From: Jacaranda mimosifolia
Lineage: Eukaryota; Streptophyta; Magnoliopsida; Lamiales; Bignoniaceae
Length of the DNA: 64,000 nucleotides
Reading direction: 5' to 3'
Assembly (NCBI GenBank): GCA_018894105.1
Contig: CM032119.1
Coordinates: forward strand, 15,827,246-15,891,245
The notes below the pieces were generated by a model. It worked only from the letters and a program-made list of their open reading frames with translations, ran no database searches and was not told the DNA's origin. Position 1 is the first letter of the stretch; each line of letters starts with the position of its first letter. Below, piece after piece: positions 43,991-57,159 of this stretch. The translations under genes were made by a program, and so were the position numbers.

Positions 43991-46900
43991 TTAACGGCAA
44001 TCAGTATTATTTAAAAATGATTAAGAAAAATGAAATTTTTTTAGATTATTAAAAAATATTTCTAAATAAGTATGGGCATCTTTTAAAGGTCACTATCAAA
44101 ATGACACCTTCTTCTTCAAATTATCTCTTCGAAACATATTACAACTGTCATATATATAATAAACTAGCGCATGCCCGGTGTGATGCATCCAAACTAATTT
44201 TAATATTCAAATAACTTATTTCATAATAATATTTTTTCACTTAATATTATTAAAAATTAAATTGTAATTATTTTTAATATTTAAAAAATATGTTACTAAT
44301 TAAATAAAATAATGTGAATATTTCAATTTAAGATATTTGAAGATAATATGTATTTAAATAAAATGTAGAATATCAAGATTGAAATTTATGCTCTTTTGTC
44401 AATTTTAGTAGATATTCTACAACTAAAGCTTTTTTGTTTGATTTTTTTAATAATGTGAAAGTTACGGTTACAATTTTCATGACATTTGAAAATTTTAAAT
44501 TGTTAAATATTTTTTGTTAAAGTAAATGTATAATCTCTTTGTACTTCATCTGTGAAATTATCATTAGGTTATTATTTGATTATCAATTCAATAAATAGTT
44601 TGTAACATGCAATATTTTATAAACTAAAATACTCTTTATATTCCATATAACTCTAATAAGTAAAATTTATTTATTTTTATTTATATAAGTATTTATTTTA
44701 TTATTTTTAAAATTATCAAATAACATATATTATATATATGATCATAAAATAATAAGTAAATTTTCAATATTCAATTTTAAAAAAATGTCAATCTCTCATA
44801 AGCTTCTTTTATAAATATATAAAAATGTCCGAATAATTTAATGGGCACTTACTTTTAGTAAAATATTTTTGATCTGACACCATTAATTCATGTAAAAATA
44901 TTCTTTTATGAATTATTATAAAAATATAAAAATAAATGTACACAATGTAATTATAAAATTGTGTAACTAAATATAATGAAAATATAAAAATTGATATCAT
45001 TTGTTATTTAAGTGGTCATTTATCAAGCTTTTGAAAATTTTCAACTATGTCAACTATATATGTATATATCCCATATAAATGGATTTACTTCAAAAAATTG
45101 AAAATGAGTTATCATTATTAAATTGCTAAAGAAATAAAATGATTACAATTAGTAATATAAAAATAAAATTGAGAGTTTATAAATGTTGGAGGAAGTAACT
45201 TTTTACATTTGAAATACGTTTTTCAAAAATTAAATGATTTGTTTTATTCTAAATATATGCTTTTATCTGAAAATATTTCATATATCTAAGAATTTCATGA
45301 AAAATGATTAAATTTTAAAGACTTTGGTAAATTGAGGACTTACATATTAATTAATTTACAACTATTCATTTCTCAAATTTATAACTCTTTAATAAGGAAG
45401 CGATGATTTGATATTTCACATAAATATGTGTCTACCCATTTGATAAGCAACATATAAGTTGTAAATTTTTTTAAGTAAATTACAATATCAAGAGATAATT
45501 ATGATTATTAAGTATTGTTTTACCTTTGAAGTATATTTACTATAAATTATCTAAAAATTATATATATATTTAAAATTTTAAGTTGTCGAGAATATAATTA
45601 TTTTGTTAAGATCTAAAAATAATTTATTTGATAAAATGATTGAATATTTTTTATTTATTTAGTAATTTTTTGACAGAAATAATTAAACATTGTATCACTT
45701 TAGCTAGAAATAAAGCGATTATATCTATATAGGTACCAAAGAACTTATTGAATATAAAAAATTCATTGTTTTGAAATAACTTAGTTATCAACTGCTTTAT
45801 TTGGATAAGTTTTGAACTTTGTGGATAAAAATGTATAATTAAATTAAAAAATAAAAAAATTAACTCTTTAACTAAAAAAAATAAGTTAATATTTTTTAAA
45901 TCTTATATTTATTAGATAATAATTTTTAATAGTTAATAATATCAAAGTTAATATAACTTATTAAAATATGAAGTATTATTAAAAGGTGTTTATTTAGAAA
46001 TGAAATCCTGATTTCTAACTATATATACATAATTTTCTATCAATAAGTTATTTATTTATTGTAAGATAAATAAAGTGATTTTCTTATAAAAATATTATAA
46101 ATAAGTAAAAATTCAATCAATCAAAATAAACTCATCAAGGCACATGATATTACATAGAAAAAAATAGAAAATTTCTTTCTTATTTGTAAATAATTCAAAA
46201 TTGGTAAATCAAGTGCTAATAAATTTAATAAATATTTTATAGAAAAATATATAATATTTCTTCATTCAATTGATAAGAAAATTGGAATAATTTCAATAAC
46301 TTAATAAAATATTTTAATATTTTTAAATATTTCATAACTTTACATTATTCAAGGTACTTTGCTCAAATATGAAGTGTATACAATTTTTGATCTAGATAAA
46401 TCGAAGATATGAAGTAGATTAAATAATAGTAAAATAAAAGTTCAATATCAAATATAATCTATTATATGAACATACAAAAATATTTGAAAATGGTATTTAA
46501 CATAAATACATAATTATATAATTAATTGACATCTAAAACACTATATGCGAATATTTTTAAGTATAAAAATTACAATTCTAAGTTGATCATGAAATTTTAA
46601 TTTTAGATAAATATTGCAGAAATAATAAAATAATAACTTTAATAAAATATTTGAATATATTATAAGGTATCCAATTAATTTAAAATGAAAAGGAAAAACA
46701 AAAATAATATAAAGGTGTGCTATAAAAATATATTAAAAACTTTCTATAAAATGAAGTTTAATTAAGAAGGAAAAAGAAGGATCATTATATTATGTTAATT
46801 GGGGAAAGAAATCCTATAATTAAATAAAATTAAATAAAAATATAGAATTGTAATATGATCAATGTTGCAATAAAATATAAAAAGAATAATTGTAGAATAA

Positions 46901-47579
46901 TAAAATTTATTGATAAAAAAAATGAAATATTTATTTGTTAATCTTGTGATAAATTAAATTTATAAGATAGAATTTTTTGATAAGAATACTTAATATAGTG
47001 CTTATAAAATATTTTTAAAATTATAAACTTATCAAATGAGTTAAAAATGTAATTATGGATATTTTTGGAATTATTTTATTACATAAAATTTATATTGAAA
47101 TTTTGTATAAACACAACATGACAGTTTAGTTATAATAGATAAGGTTAGTTGTTTGGAAATAAAATAAAAAAGTATATAAACAACCATTGAGAATGCTTCA
47201 ATTAATTAAAAAATTTAAAATTCTAAGAATTCAACATTTAGCCAAAATCGCACAATTAGATAAATACAAAATTGTGCTCCATATAACAGTATAGATAATC
47301 ATTACATATATATAGACATATTAATTAATCTTTGTATATATATATAATATTCACTTTCACCTCACTAATCCAACAAAAACTAGACTAATGTGACATTTAT
47401 AGTAAATTTTGTTTCCTCCAAAATATTTCTAGACAAACTATTTTCTTCCAAAATATTTTCTAACAACCCCCAAAACAATAACAAACAAATATCACATCCT
47501 CCAATTCTACTACCAAAATACATTCTTAAAAAATAATTTTTCCAAAACACCCAAAACACAATAAACAAACCCTATGTTA
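43991..47579. other. 3.6 kb of very AT-rich DNA, no gene seen
   Basis: No reading frame of significance on either strand. Near 44165 the phrase TAGCGCATGCCCGGTGTGAT opens a segment related to 33117-33180. The right end (about 47395-47579) is a TGTTTGG-type MITE piece (inverse of AGGGTTTGTTTATTGTG) that continues at 58395 after solo LTR 3, which is inserted into it. Confidence 0.6.
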
Positions 47580-49318
47580 TGTAGCGCTCCGAACAGGAGG
47601 CAACAGGAGGCGCCTGCTCCTGTCCGAGGTGCTACTCATTCTATACCACAAATCTTCTGGATAACTAAAAATGCATTTTTTAAAATCCAAAGTATTTAAT
47701 TTCTTCAAGCGACATCCATTAGATGTTGAACTTTGAATCAAAATATCATAATTCACACTTAGTATTTCTACTACCTTCATTACCTTATGTGTCACTTGGG
47801 TTACTCTATCTTCATCACTCGTTCTTATCTGGGGTAAAGAAAAAAAATAAAAATAAAACAATGTAAATGCGAATGATTTAGTGAGATATTTTAGCAATAA
47901 CAACTGAGTGATGATTTCTCAAATATTATATAGGAAACAAGTAGAAGCATTAAAGTTTCCAGAAGTCGTGAGAAAAGATTTTAGTCAAAAATTTAGGTGA
48001 TCCATCTCACAATTGTCCCATACCAGTACTGAGACTTCTCAAAATTCATTGCCTGTTTATAGAAATTTAAATCTCAAATATGACCAAAGGGGTCGACATG
48101 ACATCTGAGCAGTTATTTGATATTAGAATTTCAAAGCACAAGCATCAAGCATATCAATTACTTTCACAATCTTGCTGTTGGTGGTTCTCCTATCTTATCA
48201 CTCTATTTTCGAAAACATAAAAATCCTTATTCCTCCAATTTTGAGTGATCGACTTTGGACAATCAATCAATCATTAGCCATAGCTAGTCACATGCCTTAT
48301 CCTGCTCATAGATGGCTATCTCCAGCTTGATATAAGTAAGGATTATATGTACATCTTGTATGGGTATCAGCCGAAAGATCAATCATCGTTGGTCCGTTTT
48401 GCCTGGTCGTCTTTCGTAACCGAACCCAGGGTCCACTCCTAAGGGTATTACACACTTTTACTATTATCACGTAACACGTCCAACAACAGTTCAATTAACA
48501 CTCTAATTTGCCATGACATACAAGCAATCAAGCAATTAATATCAAGTTTATTTCAAGGTAATACTCATGGCGCCAACAGAACACATGTTTCGAAATCCCT
48601 TTTCAATTTTCTCAACTTGATTACCAATTTCAGGTAAAGTGATATAAATGAAGTTCAATAGGAATCACAATTAGCATAAAGTGGCGATGTGTGGTAAATT
48701 TCTCAACACGTAGATTGAAAGGAATCAAGCGACCAAGATATCTAACAAGTATACGTATTCTTTCCCTAGCAAAGAAATCTCATATTATTAAGTATAAACT
48801 CACCTGGCAAATGCAGAGGAATTCCTAGTTGTATGGTTGCTCAGGTCTTGGTTTCCTAGTCAAACCAAAAACTGTCATAAGATAACCTGAGTTATCATCT
48901 TATCAATCCTCTAAATCTTAAGTATAAATATAGCTTATGTCTTTATCAAACCTAAGGTTTTTCTAACACAATCTTAGTAATCTCGATTTCATATTTAAAT
49001 ACTTAAGTTGTTTAAACGTAGTAATTCTTGAGTGGCTATCCCTAACAAGCTCCATTTATCACTTCACTTATTTTATGGTACGTGATGAGGGTTCAAGTTC
49101 CTAAATCAATTAGGTCTTACGAGTTTATCAGGTCCAAGTTCAATAATTCATTTTTGTTCTAATATTCATATAATTTAAGCTTTAAGTTAAGCTTAACTAT
49201 ATTTTGTTCACAACATACTGTTGGAATAGTGCCCCGCAAGCCAATTAGATTAGCTTTGTAAACTATTTCCTTGTAAGACAATCTTGAATGAATATCGAAG
49301 AATATGATTCTTGCTTAA

Positions 49319-50952
49319 ACTTATTTTTTAAGCTTGATTGAGCACTTGGAATTTCAGCTTTGAAAGGTATTTTAGATCTAAAATTTCATCCATAATGTGT
49401 GTTTTGATGTTTAGAAGTTGTTTTAAAATTTTTGGTGCACAAAAGTTGAACCAAAAATGACTTGACTTGGTCTTGACCCTAAAACAGGCGAGTTGCCGGC
49501 TGTGGTAGTGTACAAGTAGGGCAGTGACCAAGAGTTGCTGCCCAGCAATGTGCAAACCTCAGCCAGCAGTGCCCAATTTGGTCTTAGACGAGTTTTGAGC
49601 CTTATTTTAGGTTCCTTTAGTAACCAAAATTGTTTTGAAACACACACAATGGATACACAAGTGTTGTGCAAGTTCTCTTAATTATGTCGGACACTTTTAA
49701 TTGCTTCTAAAACATGTTAAAGTTAATTTCCAATCGAGGCAAAAATATGATGCATAAGTGTTATGCTTGTTTTTGCATGACCAATTATTTGTTAATATGA
49801 TTAGCATTTAATTAATGGAATTGAATGTCAATTCTTGATTTATTTATTGTTTATTTACATGTTGAATGGATGATAAATGAATGGGATAATCATGAGTCTT
49901 TAATATTGATTTTATTTATTTTAAGTTGTTGAAAATGGTTATATTAAATAGGGGCTTGCATGCCTCTCTTTTTCTATCTTGTAAATGTTATGAGAGTAGA
50001 ATCACTAGGAGTGAGGATTTCTTTTTCATGTAATATTACATGGAGTAAAGGAAACTAACGGAGGCATGGAAATTTTTGAAGACCCATGAATGTATGGGAT
50101 ACACTCATGTAATATCTAGATTTAATCAACCCACTTAAAATCAATTAAGTGGTGCACCTATGGCTCTAAGTGCATCACTTGGTTAGGCCCATGGTCATCC
50201 CACTCTAGGAGCATGCTAGACGCATTTACTTATTTATGCTTTCCATATCCTATAGATGTATGAGATGCATGTTTAGGATATAGAAAGCCTAAATAAGAAG
50301 ATAAAATGATGAAATCTTTGCAAGCAAAAACCCTCCACTTAGAATGTCTAAGTGATTTCAAATATTAGTCAAAATGGATATAAATTAAAAGAGTTTTAAT
50401 TAATCCATTCCTTCTACCAATAGTATGTGGCATGATGATGCTACTACTATTTTTGTGATGTCTCACGAATCGTGGGTCACACTTATATTGGAAAGCTATG
50501 ACCATGTACTTGCATGAGATGCACCTTTAATTTGAGAACGCCGATGCATTGGTACACGAGTCATGAGATGTCGTGGGCCCATCTCGAATTGAAGTATGAT
50601 TGGTAGGTATGACTTAACACTTAGTAATGTCGATATCTTAGGGTCGTGGGTCTACATGAAAAGTGAGGTAAAGTATATCAAGAGTTTTATGAGATGCAAT
50701 TAGCAAAAGTGTCTTACCTTTGGATTGTTTATGGATATCTCACGATTCGTGGGTTCATTTGCAAGTCCTTAGGATCTTGATTCTCACTAGGAAATGAGAT
50801 TTTCCGAATTCTTCTAGGGGGTGAAGGATTTGATAAAATATTGGGAGAAAGATATGCTTGAAAGACTATGAACATGTTTTCAATATCAATATTCAATCAT
50901 ATGTTTATACTTTTTTTCGCCTCTTGTAGATTTTTGAAATCTTCAAAAGAAA
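49319..50952 (+). other. Leader region of Copia element B
   Basis: No supportable gene. Related phrases recur: CTCACGAATCGTGGGT near 50462 and CTCACGATTCGTGGGT near 50740, plus several GAGATGCA phrases, so part of the leader is internally duplicated. No primer-binding site was found. Confidence 0.5.
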
Positions 50953-51820
50953 ATGGCAAAAACTCCACCTACAAGCATTTGGGAAACTAATAAGCTAGCT
51001 GGGCCAAACTTTCACGATTGGTTGAGAAACCTTAAGATAATTCTTGACTCTAAAAGGAGGACTTATGTCCTAGAATCAAAGTCCTACAGGCACATTAGGA
51101 GATGATGCCACTAATGAGGACCGTGAAATGTTCATTAAATTTATAGATGATGATCTACAAGTGAGATTCCTCATGTTGGCTTCCATGACCAACGAGCTCC
51201 AAAAGACTCACAAACTTATAAAACATACAAGAGAGACCTATTTACACCTACAAGAGTTGTACGGTGTACAACTAGGCGCGAAAGGTTCGCTTTGTCTAGG
51301 GAGCTCTTCAAGTCAAGGATGGTAGAGGGTTCAAGCGTCCATGATCATGGGCTCAAAATGATTGGACTCATCGAAAAGTTTGGACAACTTGATGTGATCA
51401 TGGACAATGACCTCTACATGGATTTGATCCTCCAATCATTACCCCTATCGTTCGACCAATTTGTTATGAACTTTAATATGTCCAAGCAAGAGATGACTAT
51501 TAACAAATTGGTGAACATGCTTGTGACTGTTGAGATGACTATGAAAAATGAGAAACCTCTTATGCTTGTTTCCTCCTCTAAGTCGAAAGGTCATAGGGGC
51601 CCAAGAAAGGGAGGTAAGAGGAAGAAGTGTTCTTCCTCCAAAGGGAAGCAACCCGTGAAGTATTCCGGGGGTGTCAAGAAAGAGTCTAAAATCAATGCGA
51701 GTTGTTTCCACTGTGGTGAAAAGGGTCATTGGAAAAGGAATTGCAAAGCTTACCTTGCAACCCTTGAGAAGGGTATGTTTTTCATTAAAGTGCATTTGAC
51801 GACTAATTATTCCTCATGAG
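50953..51820 (+). pseudogene. Copia B gag (degenerate)
   Basis: It opens MAKTPPTSIWETNKLAGPNF and DWLRNLKIILDSK, shifts frame near 51080, continues DREMFIKFIDDDLQVRFLML, and shifts again near 51270 to SRELFKSRMVEGSSVHDHG, MDLILQSLPLSFDQFVMNF and a lysine-rich stretch. The CCHC knuckle CFHCGEKGHWKRNC is intact near 51707-51750. Two frameshifts prevent a whole product. Confidence 0.87.
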
Positions 51821-54800
51821 TATTTGATACTGCATATGGTTCTCACCTTTGTAATTTGTTATAAGGGGTGGAAAAAAGGAGTCTGCCTGAAGAGGATATG
51901 ATCCTTCGCCTTGGAAATGGAGCAAGAGTTGCCACCAAAGTCCAAGGCATAATCAAGTTAGACTTGGGAAATGCTTGCATTATACTTGATCTAATTTATT
52001 ATGTACCTAATCTTGTTAAGAATGCCATTTCAATTTCTATTCTTGATAATGAAGGATTTGATTTTTCTATATTGAATAGGATATTGAAGGTATTAATGAA
52101 TGGTTCTTTAATTGCTCAAGGTAAATTAAATAATGAATTGTACATACTTGATTCTCAACCTTCACTAATGCACATTCAATCAAGTAAAAGAAAATTAGAT
52201 AGCAAAGAAGATGCCATTCTTTGGCATGCAAGACTTGGGCATATCTCTAAAAATAAGATGAACAAGTTAGAAGCTCTCAAAGTATTAAATATTAGTGGCA
52301 TTGAGGACCTTCCTACTTATGAATCTTCTTTAAAGGGAAACAAGACCAAGGCTCCTTTTGTAGGATAATCAGAGCGCTCCACAAGTCATTTGGATTTGAT
52401 CTATATAGATATTTGTGACTCACTAAGAGTTAGTGCGAGAGGAGGCTATTCCTCTTCATCATCTTCATCGATGATTATAGTCGATTCGGACATGTGTATC
52501 TTATGAAGTACAAGTCCGAAGCCTTTGAAAAGTTCAAAGAATATAGGGGTGAAGTGGAAAAGCATTTCGCACTTAGTATTAAAGCTCTTTGATCAGATCG
52601 AGGGGGAGAATACTAAAGTACTGAATTCTTGGATTATCTAAAGGAGAATGAGATTATTTCTCAATGGACTCCACCTGGCACACCCCAACACAATGGAGTA
52701 GCCAAGAGGAGAAACCGTACTTTGTTGGACATAGTACGTTCCATGGTGAGCTTTTTCGATGTGCCCATATCCTTTTGGGGATACGCCTTAGAAACGATGG
52801 CGAAGTTAGTAAATATAGTACCTTCAAAGTCGGTGCTAAAGACGCCGCATGAGATGTGGTATGACAAAGCATTTTCTTACCACTACCTAAGGGTTTGGGG
52901 GTCTCCTACTTATGTGAGACGAATAGTGGGAGATAAGTTGGACAGTAGATCCACCTTGTGCAAGTTTGCGGGATACCCAAGAGAGTTTATGGGTTATTAC
53001 TTTTATGATCCCTTGGAACAAAAGGTGTCTGTTTCAAGGAACACCACTTTTTTGTAAAAGGAATTTCTATTCGATAGAAATGGCGTTGTTGTTCAACTTG
53101 ATGAAGTTCAAGATGATCATCAAAAAGTGGTGGAAACGAACGAGCAACAAGAGCCTCGCAAACAACCTTTGAGAATGTTGGATAGGATCAAGAAGGAACC
53201 CAAAAGGTTCAGATTCCTTCATGAGATGAGCCAATTGGATATTGATCCGAAGACCAATGAGGAAACTATGTTGGACATAGATTCGGGACATTGGCTTAAC
53301 GCCATGAGATCCGAAATGGACTCTATGTACTCCAACAAAGTATGGACTTTGATAGATCCACCAAATGGAATAGTTCTCGTTGGTTGCAAGTGGATCTATA
53401 AGCAAAAGTTGGGATTTGACGGAGAGGTATTGACCTTTAAGGCACGACTAGTAGCAAAAGGTTACACTCAAAGACCCATCATTGATTTTGAGGAAATCTT
53501 TTCACCGGTCGCAATGCCTAAGTCTATTCAGATTCTATTTGCCATAGTCGCATACTATGATTGTGAGATATGACAAATGGATGTAAAAACTACTTTCCTC
53601 AATGGAGATATTGAAAAGAAATCCACATGGAGTAATCATAAGGTTTTACATCCTAGGGGAGTGAGCAAAAGGTTTGAAAACTCCAGAGATCTATTTATGG
53701 ACTCAAATAGGCGGAAGTAGGAACATACGTTTTGACAAAACAGTCAAATTGTTTGGCTTTGTCAAAAATGTGTATGAAACCATGTGTGTACAAAAAGGCT
53801 AATAGGAGTAGTATACAAGAAGGCTAATGGAAGTAATATACAGTTTATTGTATTTTATATAAATGACATCCTTCTCATTGGGAATGAGGTAGGAATGCTA
53901 GAGTGTACTAAAGCGCGGTTATTTCTAGAATTCTCTATGAAGGATTTAGGAGAAGTATCCTACGTATAGAGATAGATCGAGAAGGGATCGAGGAGGATGC
54001 TGGGGCTTTCCAAAACCCCGTATGTTGACAAAATACTAAAGAGGTTTAGTATGCAAGAATCTAAGAGGAGATTTCTTCCTATAGGACATGGCATTTATCT
54101 CTCCAAGTCTATGGCCCCCAAGACTGAAGACGAGAGACAAAGGATGTCCCACATACCTTATGCTTTTGCCATTGGGAGCATAATATATGCAGTTCAATGT
54201 ACAAGACCGGATGTGGCACAAGTTTTAAGTGTTATGAGCCATTTCCAATCCGATCCCGATGAGAGTCATTGGACAACTGTAAAAGCAATTCTTAAGTACT
54301 TGAGAAGGAGTACGACCCGTTTCCAATCAGATCCTGATGAGAGTCATTGGACAACCATAAAAGCAATCCTTAAGTACTTGAGAAGGACTAAGGATATGTT
54401 TTTGGTATACGGCAATGGAGAACTAAAACTCGAGGGATTTTTGAATTCTAGTTTTCAATCCAATGTAGATGATCTAAAATCCACTTCTGGATTCATATTT
54501 TGCCTCAATACCGATGTGATAAGTTGGAAAAGTTCCAAACAAGACATCACAACTGACTTTACCACAGAAGCAGAATATATTGTTGTTTCAGAAGCTGCAA
54601 AGGAAGGTGTTTGGATGAAAAACCTCAATCAAGAGTTGAATGTAGTGTCTAGCATTGCTGAGCCAGTAGTTATCTTTTGTGACAACAACAGGGCGATAGC
54701 GCAAGAAAAAGAGCCAATATCTCATTAGCGATCTAGGCACATTTTGAGGTGACATCACTTGATCATTGAGATCATTGATAGAAGTGACATCTGAGTGGAG

Positions 54801-54890
54801 AGAGTTGCCTCGGAAGAGAATATAGCGGATCTACTAACTAAACCCTTATCACAAAAGGACTTTGAATGACATCTTGAGAAGATGGGTCTC
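51821..54890 (+). pseudogene. Copia B pol: protease, integrase, RT, RNase H (degenerate)
   Basis: In order: protease remnant VFDTAYGSHLCN (51822); GAG-pre-integrase LWHARLGHISKNKMNKLEAL (about 52215); a shifted integrase core, then TPPGTPQHNGVAKRRNRTLL (52629-53057); RT from SGHWLNAMRSEMDSMYSNKV through FKARLVAKGYTQ to a stop at 53571, then degraded QMDVKTTFLNGDI, and the catalytic region as YINDILLIG (53784-53969, Asn for the first Asp of YVDD); RNase H from 53997 with SKTPYVDKILKRFSM, RPDVAQVLSVMSHF and TTEAEYIVVSEAAKEG. A 78-bp in-frame duplication lies in the last part (54242-54387). Confidence 0.87.
54242..54387 (+). repeat. In-frame 78-bp direct duplication in Copia B RNase H
   Basis: The segment coding FQSDPDESHWTTVKAILKYL occurs at 54242-54309 and again at 54320-54387 with a 78-bp step (26 codons). 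A few silent or conservative differences separate the copies. The relatives on the D element (minus strand, near 61370-61440) have a single copy. Confidence 0.85.
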
Positions 54891-54913
54891 AAGGCCATGG
54901 GGAATTGACTTTA

Positions 54914-54927
54914 GGGCAAGTGGGAGA
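54914..54927 (+). other. Polypurine tract of Copia B
   Basis: GGGCAAGTGGGAGA lies just before the 3' LTR start TGTTGG at 54929 (one T between). It is the expected plus-strand primer site. Confidence 0.85.
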
Positions 54928-54928
54928 T

Positions 54929-57159
54929 TGTTGGAATAGTGCATCGCAAGCCAATTGGATTGACCTTGTAAACTATTTCCTTGTAAGATAATTTCGATTG
55001 AATGATATTCATTATATGGCCGTCTTTGTCTTTTGCTCTTTATTTACTTCACTCGTATTTGGATGAAGCCATTAGATCACATAAGACTATGGGACTTGGT
55101 CACACATTGGATGGTGATCATGAAATAAGTCTTATACTGTCGTGATCTTAAATCTTCCAAGTCATAGGATCTCATGAGATGGGGTATCTAATTTCTGAAT
55201 AGACTTGTACTGATGATGCATAAATCCAAGAGTTGGATGTTGCTCCGCTCCATGAGCAATTCCATATGAGATATGGATGCATGTCAGTGGGTACTTGTTA
55301 GAGAATAAGGCATTGAAGACCCATCATAGAATCCACTATATAGCCAAAGTTGCAAGTCGGTAGTAGTAAGTTCTCCAACTTATGCTAGTTCATATAATTA
55401 GTCCTTTGACTTGAGGATCTATGGTAACCTTGTGTTTGGCCCTCATGCTTTGATTCCTCCATGGTCACTTAACGAGCCCTTTGGGTAGTGATTGGGCTTA
55501 AGCTACAAGATATGGAGGTTTGTGAGATTCAAGATGGAATCTGACTCCTTGCCTTTGTGAAGGGCGAGTGCATCTCCTGTGTATTCTATAATGATCAATT
55601 TCAAGAAATCCTTGCGCAAGGTGATGTGACAATTTGGAAAGGTATTTCCAAAGATGAGGTCACAAAAGGAATCGAACATTGAGAATAGAAGCACAACATT
55701 GAGACTATAAGGGAGTCAACTAATATCTTGCCCTAGGCCTCTTTCATGGAGATAGGAGACTGAAGGACCGTACTTGCGTGGTACACGTAATGCTAGAATG
55801 GTTCTCCAAGAACATTCATTTTGGCCAATTAGTTAGGCTACATGAGCTTGAGGTTGGACATCACCATGGAGATTGGGTATTCTTCAATTAATGAGATTAA
55901 TTGAATCGAATCATTTAGTTTAAAGGAGTTTAAACTAATGTGAATATTTGATATTCCAATAAGTTACAAATGATTGTGAACCATGTCTAATGAATGGTAG
56001 AACCTAATGGGTCACACACAAAATCCAAATGCATGACCTATTGGATGAAGGAGAATTTTCTAAGAGTTAGAAAATTCATGACCGAATTGAAGGGGAAGAA
56101 AATTAAAGTCATTTTTGACATGATCAATTTAAGAGTTAAATTAATATCAATCAATTTAAGAGTTAAATTAATATCAATTAATTAAGAGTTAATTAATTGA
56201 TGTCACATGGCTATAGATTGGTCAAATTAATTTAAGGGTTAAATTAATTTTGGCTAGCTTAAAGAGTTAAGCACTTTGACTTAAGAGTTAAGTCAAAGGA
56301 TTATTAATTAAATTAAAATATTTAATTTAATTAAATTGGAAAGTTAATTTTGGAAGGAATTATTAAATGAAGGGTTCATTTAATATATAATTAGAATGCA
56401 TTTGGATGACATTTCATAAGATGAAATGTAAATTCCAAATGACATTCAAATTCACAAACCACTTTGGACCACATGCCACTTGGCATGGGGTAGGTGGTGG
56501 CCTCTCATTGAGGATGGTGTGTGACCACACACCATACTCCTTCTATATATGGATATAGAAAGGGGGCCGGCTACTTAGTGCTTTTTGGTGTGATGTGGAA
56601 TATTTTCTTCCAACAAATTGTTAGTGGATACATCTAAAAGTTTGATTCTCCACAAACCTCCCCAACCTCTCTCATTCTCCCCTTCCATTCTAGGCCTATT
56701 CTATTCTATTTCTCTGCAATTATCTCCAGCTATTTTTGTAGAAAAAGGGTCTCTCCATTTGGTGTGTGGATTATCTCATTAGAGCCAATACATTTGGGTT
56801 GCTATTGCTCTTGGAAAGTCATTTCTGGCAGCCGCTTGCATTAAGTTCTGGGGGGATTTATTTTGTTCTGATTGGGCTAAAATTTTGGCTATAGGATCTT
56901 CAAGGTGTTGAGGGAATATGATAAAATTTTTGGCTAAAAAAAATGAGTCTAAATTGGGGAAATTTGGTGGTGTTTTTGCTGTGCTGGTGAGGAGACAACT
57001 TCAAGAGTTGAAGGGTGTTCTTCCTTGTTCCTTGATTTTCGGTTTCATCAAGGTATTTCCCTTAATAAATCTGAATCCTATGGATGTCTAAATCCTTGTG
57101 GATGTGTGTGGGCAAGTTTTATTCATTTTTTTTTAATTTAAATGGATCCTAGCGCCATA
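54929..57159 (+). repeat. 3' LTR of Copia B (about 2.2 kb)
   Basis: It begins TGTTGGAATAGTGCATCGC and shares its first kilobase with fragments C (59165 on) and D (minus, from 60812). It contains an array of TTAAGAGTTAA motifs (56129-56291) and runs through pyrimidine-rich sequence to about 57159. The end lacks a clear CA. Confidence 0.8.
56129..56291. repeat. Six TTAAGAGTTAA-type motifs in the Copia B LTR
   Basis: TTAAGAGTTAA occurs at 56129, 56156, 56182 and 56281, TTAAGGGTTAA at 56232 and TTAAAGAGTTAA at 56259. The first two copies lie in a 27-bp direct repeat that includes AATTAATATCAAT. The motif is a near-palindrome with GAG at its centre. Confidence 0.85.

Larger units (their letters stand above)
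49219..57159 (+). mobile_element. Copia retrotransposon B, plus strand, inserted in solo LTR 3
   Basis: It starts TGTTGGAATAGTGCCCC and is flanked by CATAC (49214-49218 and 57160-57164). Because the right flank reads CATACATAC, the right border is ambiguous by 4 bp. A degenerate gag-pol (50953-54890) is followed by a polypurine tract and a 2.2-kb 3' LTR (54929-57159). Only about the first 100 bp of the LTR remain at the 5' end (49219 to about 49318), then unrelated leader sequence follows, so most of the 5' LTR and the PBS seem deleted. The long LTR and RNase H phrasing resemble the Angela/TAR group, a low-confidence inference. Fragments C and D belong to the same family. Confidence 0.85.
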
